64,000 nt of DNA from Viscum album. Taxonomy: Eukaryota > Streptophyta > Magnoliopsida > Santalales > Viscaceae. A program made the translations under genes and the position numbers. This document shows, in pieces, positions 22,609-36,500 of this stretch. Position 1 is the stretch's first letter. Each line of letters begins with the position of its first letter. The notes beneath the pieces are model-generated. The model saw only the letters and a list, made by a program, of their open reading frames with translations. It was not told the DNA's origin and did not search any database. The stretch covers positions 1,908,552,644-1,908,616,643 of the forward strand of contig OY728163.1 of NCBI GenBank assembly GCA_963277665.1, read 5' to 3'.

Positions 22609-24200
22609 GTAGCACCCCATATTTATAGTATATGAAGCATTATTCAATTATTTTTATTATGTATAATTTTTGGGTTATGATTTGAGATGTTTTGAGGTGG
22701 TTTTTCGTAATTTTTAAAACTTTTATAAAGGCTCAGAATATTTTAAAATTTATTATAATACATGAACCATCTCAAAAAAATCATGAAAATAAAGAGTGTG
22801 GGCACTGTTAAGTCACACAGTTGGTAAAAATATTTTCCAAACCATGTGATTTCCCATTGGAAATTTATATTCTTGAAATATATTTATAATATAATTTGGT
22901 GATTTCTTTGTCTTACTATGAGTGACAATAATTTAGGGTGTGGACATAGATAGTAGAACCACATGGATGACAGACCATTTTCAAAATTATGTGTCATAAC
23001 TATGTTACAAAGAGTTACCCCTAAATAAACTATGGTTTTAATAATAATTTAGGATTTGGGAAACCTCTAATCCTTTATTATATCCATAAACCTATTTTCA
23101 TATACCCCAGTTATTGAAAGATTATCTCCTTAGATTTTTGTATGAATCATAGGTGTATAAATGTGTGTTCGAGAATCATATGTATTTGTTAGTACATGTT
23201 AAACCTCCTTCATCTTTGGTCCAAGGTTCATATCTCTCTCAAAAACATAAATCTACTCCATTATAGATAGATATATCTATTATGAAGGTTTTTTTGATAA
23301 AATATTATTGGATATAGTGAATGGAATTCATATTGTGATAATATCTTTATATTTTGTAGTTTCATCCATTGTTTTTTATATTTGTTGTGAGGTAGGTGTC
23401 ATCCCAATTATCTAAACATGATTTATATTTTTATGTAGAAATTTTTTGTGTGCTTTGAATGTAATTGGGGTGAAATCCAGATAATTATAATAATGTAAAT
23501 TTTAATTTGAATTTATATTGGAATATTTTGAGAAAACTGTTGGTTTTCTAAAAAAAATTATTTCTAATTTTAAAATGTTGAATTTTAAAATTAAATTTTC
23601 TTAGGTGAATTTTTTTTTATTATTTAAATAAATAATGTTTCATGGGTTTTTTAAATGAATAATGTAATATATTGTGTGGGTTACTTATTTTTCTATAAAT
23701 GTAACCTTACGAAAAGATCATATGTATTATGGAACCGAGGATTGGTCAACTTGTGAATAATTGGTGGATTAAATTACAGACCACTCATGGGAATATAACT
23801 TTCATCAGGTAATGAATGTTTTTTGTGTGGATACAAGATTAACTATTTTCTAAATGAAATTAAATGGGTTCTATTCTTGTAATTTCATTCAATGAAATTT
23901 TTTAATTGTTATCATATAATTTTTTATATAAATTAATTTAAAAATGTCTCCCTTGTGGTGTTACTTTATTGTTAATTCGGGGAATTATAATATGTCTAGA
24001 GTCACCCCTTTTATTGAAATTGTTGTGAATTTTTTAATGTTATCAATCAAGACATAGGTAAAGTTAATGTTTCTAAATTAATATCTGATTCCCATTGATA
24101 ATGTGGAGATGAAATGGGGATTTGGATTTAGAGCGGTTTCGGTATTGCAACATGATGTAACATGTGAGTTTTGGAAATAATTTCCTTTTTATTCGCCTTG
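22609..24200 (+). repeat. Decayed LTR following relic A
   Basis: Starts TGTAGCACCCCATATTT right after the pol relic. It shares with the fragments at 31800 and 33560 the order TGTAG/TACGACCC start, a GTGATGTTT-like block, an ACCATGTG-like block about 240 bp in, and with 39280-39350 the tail ATCAATCAAGACAT(A)GGTAAA (24041). The right end is not defined; about 1.6 kb is the minimum supported. Confidence 0.5.
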
Positions 24201-27200
24201 AGTATGCATTTTGACTTCCTATTATAATATGATATTATATTATTTTATTTATGTTATGATTTTCATTTTTTTCACATGAATCATAGAGATGTTTGGATAG
24301 GTTTTTATGTGGTTTAGATGTTTTCTCCTTCAATGTGAAAATAATCAACCAAATATTTTTATATACCATTGAATTTATTTACAAATATACATGTCTTATT
24401 AATATCCCATAAGTACTAGTAGTTCCCCCAAAACACTTATATACATTAAAGAGATGATGGATGTTAAAATTTTATAGGTAAAGACTTGTTAACATAGAAA
24501 AATATAATGGGTAAAATGTGTTCAATAATAGGATCAAATTTGTAAAATATAGAAAAATTTATAATTTTATCATTTTTTTATAAATGAAAAAATATCTCAA
24601 CTATATTTTATTTTATTTTTTATTCTTGATTACACATGAAAATGTTTCCCATTTATATTTCGAAATAATTATATAAAATCAATTCTCACCACTCATAAAC
24701 AATTCTACCCACCATCCCTTTAAGAAATCACTAAATTTTAGAATACTCTAGAATAAATACCCATATTTATTTACCATATTCTGATTTCGAACGTCTATAA
24801 GTTAATATTCACTAGTTTTTGGACTAATAACTCGATTTATACGGATTACTCTAGGGGAAAACTCTTATTTATACCTTTATTACTAATCCTTAAATACATC
24901 CTTTATATTATATCCTAAATTTCTAATTATACTTTTTTCCATTATATATAATAGAATATATATTGATTATATAGTGAAATTTATTATTCTATATTAGTAA
25001 TTATTTACACCATGTCAATTTTCTGTTAATAAAAAATAAATTGTCAGTCAACATTTTTAGGGGTCTACCACATTTATGGAGAGGTCTAATTAATTTATCA
25101 ACAGTAACATAATTTTATTTAAATCAGGGTTTAATTTATTAATAAATTTGTAATTTTAATTTAATTTAATTATTTATATTAAATTATTATATACATTCAT
25201 TTTATATCATCCATTATGAAATATTAAAATAACATCCGTTCATTTTTGGAGACAACCAATTAGTTGTAGTGAAATATCTCATTTTTGATAAAATTTATTT
25301 ATTATTTATGAAAAACTAAAAAATATGTTTGAAAAACATATAAATATGATAATAATATCATTATTATCTTGTAATATGTATATTTATCCAAATTAATCCA
25401 CAATAATGATCATAATAAACCATTATTTAGGTTGTGTTCATCTTTGAGTATGTTTTACAACCTAATTGAAAACCCATATTGAATAATATCATGATGGAAT
25501 ATAGGATCATAATTAAATATAATATATGATTTATATAAGTAAATAATTACTGTATTTTGTTTTTGGAATAAAAATATTAATAATAAACATATTACATATT
25601 TAAAAAAATTATTCCTTTTTGAATCTCTAAAACATGTTCATAACAAATTTTTCCATTAAGAATCATAACATATGATCATATAGATTGAAATAAAGGGAGA
25701 ATATATATTTAGAAATCATTAAATATATAAAAATTTATGATCTAGGAATGATGAACATGAGGGGAAGAATAGAGAATTAAAATACTAATATTAAACTTAT
25801 TAAAAAAATTCTTGATCACCCACATAAGAAATGTCAGTGTTAAGAACTAACTAATAAAAATGAAGATAATGATTAAAAAATATGTTTATAAATTTTTATA
25901 TACATAAATAAGGTTCTTAAATAGTTGATTATATTTTTTATCATTGTTATAAAGGGGCTTCAATCTGATTAATGGATGTTAGGATTAATGATAAGGGTTT
26001 CATTGAATTAAATTTAGGTTCTTGAAAGATATTTCTAATTATACACCATGATATTCTCAATATTTGGTGATTAATACCCAATTAAATTACATTATCATAA
26101 TCAAGTAATAAATAGAGTTTGATGGGACACAAACATTTCGTTATTCAAATAGATCTAAATTTAATATATACATTAGTTGGAGGGGTTAGATGTGTTTATT
26201 TTCAAGTCTATGAGACATATTACATATTTCAAAAAAATCCTTTCACTAATATAAATAATTCACTACCATATTTATTTAATGTATAATTACATTCAATCAT
26301 TTCGTGTAATTTTAAAGACTATTTCATTGTACCCCTTGTGTGTTGTTTCTTTTCTTATTTTACCATTACCGAACGTGATTATACTCCCATGTAAATTTAA
26401 AATTAATAATACTGAGGAAGATAATACAAATGTGTATTTTTTATTCTCATCATTTCTAAAAAACACATAATTATTTCTTGCTCAAAATATTTTTTTTGGT
26501 TTTTTATGTTTTATAAATATTTAGTTTTCCAAAATATTTCTTTATGGACCCATTGAAGGGAACTTGAACATATCTCTTCCTTTCGGTCAGTAGCCTTATA
26601 TTTTCTTTATTCATAATAAATATATATTTTTTAAAATATCCCAATTAATGAGTTAATTATTTATTAATTTCTTAATCTATTATTTTAATGTTATTTAAAT
26701 TTTTTAATGTATTATTCAATGTTTTTTATATGGTAATTTTTATCCATGTGTGAAACCAATATATTTTTTTCATTTTACACATGACAAAACATTCCCCGAG
26801 TTTTCTTTTTAATGTAAATGTTTCTATATAAAATTTATTTCATTTTATAAAATATATTAATCTACCATGTTTCATAATAAAAATTATTAAATATTTTTAA
26901 TGATAAAGGATAATTCTTATTTCAATAGTTACTTATATAAAACTCTTATATTTTATTTTTTCATATAATTCATTATCCTTTGATATATATTATCCCCAAT
27001 CAATTATATTATTCAAATGATTCAGTCCACATTATTTCTGTATATGGATTATGTAATCCACTCTTCTATAAATTAAATGATGTATCACTACTTTTCACCT
27101 TTTATAAACATCAATGGTGTTTTTGACTTATTTTTCTTTCAAATCATTTCCTCTATGAATACACTATATTTCATTCCATGATTATGAGATGATTATTATA

Positions 27201-27480
27201 TCATCTTACATTGGTAGATTGGGATTATTATTGACTAAATATATTACATATTTTATACGGTTCAAATACTATATACTTAACTACTTCAACTGAATCATAT
27301 TTTATATATAATATACATGATTTAATTGGATCCCTAATTACATTACATAAGTATATCCTGACATTTGGATTAATGGAATTATGAATTTTCTCCTTAAATA
27401 ATTCTCTATGAATACAAGATTAAAGACAAGTTATATCGATGTTTTCATTATTAAATGATGAATGATTAATTGTAGTTGGA
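24201..27480. other. AT-rich stretch without recognised features
   Basis: About 3.3 kb of very AT-rich sequence with long A/T runs. The open frame at 26279-26470 has no recognisable family and low-complexity composition. No RNA gene or repeat boundary was identified. Confidence 0.5.
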
Positions 27481-27960
27481 ACTTAAATGTATGTATGATG
27501 ATGGGTGGGGTCCTATATATCATTCAAATAAATTTTTTAGGGATTTATATCATATATTTTATGAATTCATGCTCATATATAGAATTTTTCCACAAACAAT
27601 TGTGATCATATGCGGATTTAATCACAAGATAAATTTTATACATACATAAATTTATTGATAATGTGTTTCTATGATTATGGTGGTGCAATAACTTTCCATG
27701 GATGTCATCTTTATGTGATATATGTAATTTCAAGGATACATCATTTTTTTATTCCGTATGGAAGTACTTCTTATACATTATTTGTGGGTATATCTTTATA
27801 ATATATTATTACCAAACATATATTCTTAGCTTATTCTCACATATTATCATTATTTTTTATCCCATATAGTTAACTATACTAGCCCTTACTATTCACCCAT
27901 TTCTAGAATTCTATTTTCCCATGTTGTGATGTAATACATTATATATTATTATTTTCGAGT
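27481..27960 (+). repeat. Decayed LTR block related to element 1 R/U5
   Basis: GATGGGTGGGGTCCTATATAT at 27499 resembles GATGGGTGGGACCTATATCT of element 1 (981). The tail block CCCTTACTATTCACCC with pyrimidines and TTTTCCC lies about 390 bp later, as in element 1 (about 376 bp). The sequence between is much altered. Orientation is +. Confidence 0.4.
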
Positions 27961-30900
27961 TGTAGTGTGCATGAAGAAATTTTTGGAGATTTTGATTACT
28001 TTTTTGGATTAACATGTATCTTATATAGTGGGAAACATTGTAATTAATTGAATAATAAAATAGTTTAGTTAGTAATTATATTAGTCCAAATTATATAAAA
28101 TGGGAAACCTAGAAGATCAATGTAATTTTTTATAATTCTTTACTTTGATTAAATCATTTAATTAATGGTTTGTTAAATATATACAATAATGGTGATTAAT
28201 AATACACTTCATTTATATTCAATTTCTTTAAAATATTATTTTTATTATTAAAATGATTACATAGTTTTTAACTATTTTTTATATTAATGCATTATATTAG
28301 AGCATCAAGTCTATCCATTTTGATCACATGTTAATCACATGTATATTTATTAAGATTTATTTTATTTTTTTGATATAGTTAAAGTGTATAAGGGTAATAT
28401 TATTAAAAATGTGGCAAGGATTCGTGGGGAAAAGAAAAAAAAATTATTTCTTATTAGTAGCTAAATTTAAAAAATTATTTATCTTATCGATGAATTATAA
28501 TTTTCTTATTACCACTCCTGAATTACTAAATGTTAAAAAAATTACGTCATGTTATAACTAATTTTGTTTTCATAGTCACTCTTGATGTAAATATTATAAG
28601 ACCATCCATTTAGTTATTATAACATAATCAAACCAAGAGACCGAATAATGATTGAATAAATCGGATCATGTAATTATATATTAAAAATATCAACTTTTAT
28701 TGATTATTAGTTATTTCAAATGAAATTATTTCCAATTTAAACTATATTTTATAGATGTTGGATTAAGAATAAGAATAATGATTATTATAGAGTGCATAAT
28801 ACTTATATTGTCTCTTTGAATCATTATAAGAGTTTATATTTTAAATGTGTAATTTGGGAACCCTTATTCTGACCAGAGGTTCCAAAACATGTGAGAATAT
28901 AGAAAATGAGACAAATGTGCATGGATTCTGTAGAATGTTGATGAAAGTTTTGGGTTGAATATAAGAGGGGTGGAGTCAAATTATAGATGAGATTGAGTGG
29001 AAGTTTTACAAGTAAATATTTCTTAGTGTTTAAGGAATATATTTTTTACATTGAATTTAGACCATAATTTTCTATATTTTAGATATTGTTATGATATTTT
29101 TTAGAAATTACCCTATAGTTCACACAATTTACAATGTTTTATATTTGTTGTAGAAAATCAATTCTTAACTCAATTTCATATTTGTCTATATAAAAATAAA
29201 AATGAATTTATTAACTAATTTATCAATTTTTAATCAAAATATCAATTCTGTTTTATTATATTAAATATATTAAACTAATAAAAATTAACTTTAATTTATT
29301 AAGAATAAATAAATAACACATTTTTTATTGAAAAAATATACATTTAAATATAAAAAGAATTTAATCTTCATCATTATGAAGTAATAATCATTGGATTCAC
29401 ATTAAATTATTTATATATATAATTTACATGTGTAAAATCATCCAATAACATGAATCATTTTATTATTTTTAGAAATAAATAACATGAAAAAAATTGTTCT
29501 TCATAAATGTGAATTTTAAAGAGAAATTATTTTTATTTTTTACATAAAATTAATATATGTACTTCAATTTTTATTAATTTTTTATACAATATATAAATTT
29601 TTTTTTAAAATTTAATACTCTATAAAAGATAAATTATGGTTTTATAGAAAAAAAATTTAATATAAAAAAATAAATTTTTCTATTTATTTCAAGAATAATT
29701 TAATTAGTTTTAATTATAGTTTATTTTTTATTTAATTGATTTATTAATTTATCTTATTAATAGTTCCTTTAATTATTCAAAATAAATTTTTTTATAATTA
29801 ATTAAATGTAATTCATTTAATAGAAATATTTAATTTAAATTACTAGTTTCAATATAATCAATGATATTTTCCAAATTAAATCAGAATATTTTAATTCAAT
29901 CCAATCTTTTCCTATTATATTAATTATATTATATATCATCAACTTCTGAATAAATATTATTTATATAAAAACTATACCAAAAATGTATAACATATAAACT
30001 ATTCCGTTTTATTATACCAAACTACTATATAACCATTATTAATGGTCATATAATGATGATATTACTCCTTTTATATTGTATCAATTCATTCAAATATAAA
30101 TTTGAAATAACTGATTATAATTATTATGATTTCATTTTTATATTATATCTTTTTATATCCATTGAGGATGTTTTGTCTCACTATCTAGAAATTAATGATT
30201 TTATTCCCATGATTGATAACAACAAAATGAGTCATAGGAGGGGAAAGTCATGTAGAATCATGGAACACCCTGTAAATTTAAAATAAAATCAAGATTAAAT
30301 GAAAAATATATGTGAAAATATATCAAGCCTTCCTTTTTCATCCCCCTATTTTTTATTCCTCCATATTGTTTCTGTTTTAATAATAGTGATTCCCATGTGA
30401 TGAAGATTCCAATGATTTCGTAGTTGTAAGGATATTATAATTTTCCATTTGTTATGTCATTTTTTATGAACATGTAAGTTATATAATCAGTAATATTTTA
30501 CAATAATCTATGAAATACAATAAAACATATCACTCACATTCCTTTGAATTTTTTATCTAGATTGACTTAATGGTTGTTATTTTGATCTATTTATTATATG
30601 ATTTTTACGTAATTATGAGTTGATTCATTATAATGATTAATACAAACTAATTATGAAAACATATAAAATTAAATATTGGAAGTTGCATAATAAAAATTAA
30701 AAAAGGATAAATCTATAGGGAAATGATTGAAATTATGTGTTTCTATGCTTTCTCCATATCACTTAGAACTGGTATATAGAAGAGGGAGTAATATTTTTCT
30801 ATTTTTTTAGTCATTATATTGAGTTGAAAATTATGGGTTGGGTTCTGTATAATTTTATGATAACCATGTATCACAATCATATATATAATTACTTATTTTA

Positions 30901-31799
30901 TTTTTATCTTCTATAATGTAATATTTAAGTCTCAAAATAAATTGATTTGGGTGGGTTTGATTTATAATATTAAATGTTAATCATAGAGTGCATTTCATAT
31001 ATTTTGGAACATCAAGAGAAGTTTATTCAATGGTATTCCATTCCTATAGTTCATCTTTTTTTTATTAATAGTCATTTAAAGGTATATATGAGGGGAAAAC
31101 GTGAAATAAATTATCACTGAAAATCCAATGTCATTTGAAAAGTTTCTTTTTTATTATGTTCAGATAAATTCACAGTGATGTTTTACTTGGAATTATTTTT
31201 CAATATTCTAAATTTATATCTATTAGTGGAATTAACGTTTTTTCAATGTATCTCTTTAGGGTTGTTCAGGTTTTTTTTATTCAATTATTTTTTTTCATGT
31301 CATATTAAATGATTATAATCATTTTTGAGGTATTAAATGTTAATTATAGAACATTCTCAGATTAATATGTTTTTATTAGTCTATAAACATTATGATTAAA
31401 AGGTGTTTGTAGGGAGATAGAGATAGATCATTGACCTTTTTAATGGTGGTATCACATTCTGTCTTGGGGTGTGGTTCCATGAAGGGTTAAATAGAGGAGA
31501 AGTAATTTATTCATTTTCGTCTACCATTATATGAAATTTTCCATCATGAAATGGTTCTTATGTTGAAAAATGATAGTATTTGTAATGGATCATGGGTTTC
31601 CTATCTTGAAATTAGTTGGGGTAATGACTAGTTGAATCATGGTTATTATTGGGAACAACCTATCATACCTAAACTACGGTATTGTGTGTGACATTTGTCT
31701 ATAAGGGTTATGATTTAGAAATTTTTTAATGGGAATAAAACTGTACTTAATATTGGTGAAGCATATGTATATATTTCTACTCCTACAAAAAACATTTTA
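27961..31799. other. AT-rich stretch without recognised features
   Basis: About 3.8 kb, extremely AT-rich, particularly 29200-30000. The open frame 30053-30286 and others are short and composed of Ile, Tyr, Phe and Asn codons expected by chance in such DNA. No conserved motif was found on either strand. Confidence 0.5.
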
Positions 31800-32230
31800 T
31801 GTACGACCCCAAATTTTTGGTAATTATCCCATTATATATTCTTTTTATGTATATAATGTATAAGGGTGATGTTTAAGAGACTTTAGAAAAAAATTTAATG
31901 TGTTTTTTAGCATCCTTATATGTTCACGGGCAGTGTAATGTTTTTAGAAAGTGTGAAACACATGGAAAAAACCATGCAATTTGAGAAAAGGGAAAAGGGA
32001 ACGAACATGAGTGATGCACAGTCTATCCAAACCATGTGGTTTCCTAGTAGGCACTACAAACATTGAACAATGGATTTGTTTATTTTTTGGTGGGGGACTC
32101 GACATGTTTGAAGAATGGTTTGTAAATAATGGGATATAAACATTTGAGGGTCATCCATATGGTAGTGGTTAATGCACAGTTTCAAAAAACATGTAGTACA
32201 ATTGAAGCATGGTTTGGATGGTTACACATA
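31800..32230 (+). repeat. 5' fragment of an LTR (copy C1)
   Basis: TGTACGACCCCAAATTTTTG starts a stretch that aligns by eye with 33560-34000 (TTTAATGTGTTTT, a GTTCA(C/T)-GGC(A/T) block, GAATGGTTTGTAAA). It ends where integrase-like sequence begins near 32270. It is either a truncated LTR or a deletion product. Confidence 0.5.
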
Positions 32231-32269
32231 TAACATATCAGGAGAAACAAATTCATGCCTAATACTGTT

Positions 32270-33540
32270 TGAGATGGACTATCCACCCTAGAATAAATAA
32301 GATGAATATGGTGGTGAATGTTCATTTGTGGTGGATCAGAATTCAAAGAATGTTGGATGAGATTGTTTTTATATTCGTATCTTTTGAACAAGTTAAGGGA
32401 GAACATCAGTGACCAGCAGTTATTTTACAATCTATACCTATACCTATGTGGAAATAGGACCATATATCGATGGATTTTGTTATTGTTCTCCCATTAATGG
32501 TTGGGAATAAAAATTATATATAGATGATAATGGATCACTCACCTTGTCAACACATTTCATCCTTATTAATGACACTGATACGGTGTAGGATCTATCTAAA
32601 ATCTATACCCAGGAAGTGGTAAAGTGGCATGAGATACCATCTTCGATCATGTTAGAGAGAGATACATGGTTTTCCCCCCATTTAAAAAAATACTTAAATA
32701 TATATTTTGGATCACAGTTGACTATGAGTACTCTATAGCATCCTATGATTGATGGGAAAACAAAAAAGATGATAAAAACATTAGAGGATATGTTGTGAGC
32801 TTGTGTAATGGATTTTAGTGGATCATGGGAAAATCATGCTCTTTTGGGGGAGTTCTAAAATGAAAAAATCTACAAGGAATCGATACATAAGGCTCCTTTA
32901 GATTAGTTTTGTGGGCGTCCCTATCGTTCTCCTCCTTGTTTCTTAGAAACAGGTGAGACCTCACTAGTTGGGAATATCCATGTCCATGATACAATAGAGA
33001 AGAATAATTTGATCATAAAAAAGATGGTGGCGGCTTAGTGTGATCATAAATCATATGTGTATAATCATCGAAGGCTACTTTCATTGGAAGTGTGTGATCA
33101 TATATTCTTACATATTTCCCCATGGATTGGAAATTTATGCTTTTGGAAGAACAATAACTTATCTTCTAGATATGTGGGCCCTTATACGATACATGAAAAG
33201 GTGGGAGAGGTGGTATGTTGATTAGAATTACCACCATGGTTCATTGTGGAGCACAATTTTTGGAATATATCTTATTTGAAAATATGTCAGCTTGATCCGG
33301 GACATTTGATCAGAGGGGGTCACATTGACCAATATCTTAAAGATTCGTTGGTACATATCCCGGTGTAGTTTTTTGGATATGAATGTGAAATAATTTCATG
33401 AAAAAAGCATCCATTATGGGAAGGAATTGTAGCAACATGGTCAAATTAATGAGGATATGTGGAAACATGATAAGGAGATGAAATAGAAATGGTCATCACT
33501 CATTTATGACACTAATGGTTTCCACATTCCATGGATGGAA
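32270..33540 (+). pseudogene. Old chromovirus integrase and chromodomain relic (relic B)
   Basis: A + strand relic that can be read in one or two frames with many stops. At 32280-32345 the integrase zinc region leaves TIHPRINKM and WW. Near 32395-32480 EQVKGEHQ, PIPMWK and ISMDFV match the block before the first catalytic Asp. The second Asp block survives as LERDTWF (from RDPRF) near 32650. HPMIDGKT and MIKTLEDML near 32740-32790 correspond to the D35E block with the Glu changed. RSPPCFLETGE (about 32930) and RYVGPYTIHEKVGEV (about 33170-33210) mark integrase end and GPY/F. A degraded chromodomain (LWEGI...TW) follows. Capsid, protease and RT are absent; an LTR fragment stands just upstream instead. 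Confidence 0.72.
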
Positions 33541-33547
33541 AGACAAA

Positions 33548-33559
33548 TGGTGGGGAGAA
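33548..33559 (+). other. Polypurine tract of relic B
   Basis: GGTGGGGAGAA directly precedes TGTAGCACTCCC. This is the usual order at the 3' end of a chromovirus. Confidence 0.55.
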
Positions 33560-34072
33560 TGTAGCACTCCCAGTATCTAGAAAGTAACCCTTTTTTTGTA
33601 ATTTTTAATTATAAAATCTATAACCGTGATGTTTGGGAGAGATTGGTGAATATTTAATGTGTTTTGGGGATTTTCTATAGGTTCATAGTGGCTGTAAGGT
33701 TTTTACGAAAATTTGAAAGACATATAGGAAACCCTGCACATAGAGATATCTGAAAAAGAGAAGGTACATGGGTGACACATGGTTTTTCCAAACTATACGA
33801 CTGCCTTGTAGAAAACATGCATTTTGAAAAACTGATGTGGTCATTTTGTGGTTGGGGATTCAACACAGTTAGGGAATGGTTTGTAAACCATGTGAGATGA
33901 TCATGCAAAGTTTATCCTTAAGGTAGTTTTTATGTACAGTTAGCCCATGATTTCCATAACCATGCGACTAATCTTTGCACAATTAAAAACAAGATCCTTA
34001 AAATGTGTATCTAGCTTGATTTATTTATTTTTTCCACATTTATCCTCCTATGCAACCCTGAATTTGTATTTT
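33560..34072 (+). repeat. 3' LTR of relic B, first part (copy C2)
   Basis: Starts TGTAGCACTCCCAGTATC after the polypurine tract and aligns with 31800-32175. It stops where the - strand LTR-like repeat begins. Its tail may resume after 38232: the ATCAATCAAGACATGGTAAA block at 39318 also occurs in the LTR after relic A at the expected distance. Confidence 0.6.
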
Positions 34073-36129
34073 TGTAACAAACCAACTCGGGTTACCTTCA
34101 AATCGAAAAAATGACCTGATCAATCACATATCGAAGAGCGTTCCTGATCCCCATGGGCTAGTGACAGGTATCTGGGCCTCAAAAAAATTATGAGAATGAT
34201 TTCTCCCAACATAAACAACCACATAAAATACATATATAATGAAGGAGATAAACAGTATAATACTAAGAAATATATATTCCATATCATTAAGAAAACCATA
34301 GAAACCGAACAACTGCAATAGTAGATGAAAACTCAAAATGTCAAATGCAATTTTTTGAAAAGAAAAAAACCTAATAGCAACAGTAAACAATGTCATGGGA
34401 GAACTCCCATCATATCACTAGTAGATACCCAACTAGATGAAACAAATGTCACTACATCACCCATGTACCTTTCTTTTATTTACATTGGAAGACAGACAAA
34501 GGTTTGCACATTCCTGAACAAGTGTATAGGGTGTGAGCTAACATGCTATGTAAGGTCCCACCCAAGTGTTTGATAATAATTATTTCTATACCAAATCACG
34601 TATGCTTGTTTTAAATAAATAAATTTCATGATAATTAGTAAATAATTTTTATAGAAAACAAGGTAATCATTCCCGTTTTGTCCAGTTCTAATCAAATGAT
34701 GGTATATCAAATTCAAAGCACCTTTTCTATATCATTCTTCACAATCGTAAACATGCATAACAAGGATAACTAAAAAAACAAAAAATGGATTTATAGGTTT
34801 CAAAACAAAAAGGAATACTACAAGTATAGGATGCAGACTACTCCTACCATAATAATAAAGTGTACAAATCCATTACTAGAATAAGAGGCATAGGAAGTAG
34901 AGGAATACCCCATGAGTAAAGCCCAAAAATGTTCAATATCGGTCCCCTAGAACAACCGACATATGAAAAAAAGGATATTCAATTAGAGAAATATCCATGA
35001 TAATCACAAATAATGTATGATAACATGAAGCTAATCCTTCCACTTAAGTATCCAAGTTTACCCATGTTATTTTTTCACAACTCAATTTCAATTCATTCAA
35101 AACCATTTCACAATCCATTTTAGTGCCTTGAAAATATCTGTTTTCATTATATTTATCAAAAATAATTGAAACCAATTTTCAATAAAATATCTTATTTAAA
35201 CACAAAAAAAAGGATGCCAATATCAATTATGAATCAGTTTATAAATCAAAGGAATCAGATTAATAAGCATAGGCCTAAGATAGAACCGCATAATTAAAGT
35301 TTAGATCATACATGCTCGAAACCAAATTTCAATATCAATGAAACCAAAAAACATCAATGATGGCCATAGGATCAAATCATATCGTCTTAGTATTGATCCA
35401 AATATAATCCTGAGTGGTCGAAGTTAGAGTAAAGACCCACATACCTTGAATCGGATTGCCCCCCCCCCCCACACCACAACCAATAAAGAAAAATTCCTTT
35501 GGAACTAGATCTGACATCAGATATATAAGAAACCAATAAGAAACATCCATCACATATCAATGGATCCGGTACCGTAATGATAAGGTACTACAATGAATAA
35601 CCCCAATGATGAAACAGAAAGAACACTTAACCAGGGAGAGGCACCGTAGATGCAACAAATACACAAAGATGATCAGATCAATTCAAAAGATAAGGTGTAT
35701 CTAAAAATCACCTGAAACATCCTTGGGTAGAGAGAAACAAATATCTATAAAGAGGAGTGAATCAAAATATTTGTTATCACTTTTTTAAAACTAGACATGA
35801 GCTGGGTCACGACGTATAGCCCTTGGTCACGCCGTAAAGGCCACACTAGATAAGTACATCAAAAAACCCATTGAATTTGATTAAAAATCCTACATTTAAA
35901 CCTTACATGACTTGTACACACCATTCATGGAATTTACCAGTTCAAAATGTGATCTCCCTTTCCATGACATGTATCCATAAACTATCACATGACATATACC
36001 TTAGGTTCACAATGTGTACCTGCTCTGAATCCTATAGAAAATCTAAAAAACCACTCTTACAGAATTTAAAACCAAAGTGAACTTATATATAGTTTAGAAC
36101 ATACCTAGTCAAGGTTACAAGATGTTACA
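34073..36129 (-). repeat. LTR-like repeat, copy 1 (- strand)
   Basis: Same-orientation relative of 36501-38232. Shared landmarks in order: GTAA-(C/T)GAACCAAC start, TCCTGATCCCCA(T/C)GG, CTCCCA(T/C), GGTCCCACCCAAGT / GGATCCCACCCAAGT, a GACTACTCCTACCATAATAAT block, TCAATATCG(G/A)TCCCCTAGAAC, and GTCACGA(C/T)(G/A)T with AAAGGCCAC. On the - strand it would start TGTAACATCTTGTAACC, an LTR-like start. The open frames inside are shadows of low complexity. A 12-base C run lies at 35459-35470. Confidence 0.6.
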
Positions 36130-36500
36130 ATCTACCATACACAGATAATTTCTATACCATGGAATTCATGTAGAAGATGCAACTTCGGGAAAGAGATGAG
36201 TCCATTTCCCCCTCATTAATAACTCCTGTTCCCGTGTATCGTGATAATCTGATATTTTTTTCATAGAACTTTGACTAATGGAATCAAAATTATAGACATT
36301 ACTTTATATAAAGAGTCTACAGTCTTAAATTCATTCTTCAAAATAGAAACATTTATCTCTAAATCAATTTTTTCCCAACTTAGAACATGAGTGGGGTCAA
36401 TGAGATACTTCCAGAGAAGAGATATAGGGAAAACATCAGGAATACTGATGAACAGAACATGACATGATAACTAATAATAAAACTAAATTTGATTTAATTT
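36130..36500. other. Spacer between the two LTR-like repeats
   Basis: 371 bp without coding signs. No tRNA-complementary primer site was found next to the right copy, so a complete element is not shown. Confidence 0.5.

Noticed and set aside
34124..34573. Two overlapping open frames on opposite strands
   Set aside because: Both lie in an LTR-like repeat and the second repeat copy does not keep them.
35459..35470. Run of 12 C as a functional element
   Set aside because: A lone homopolymer, absent from the partner copy at the same position. Most likely slippage or a sequencing artefact.
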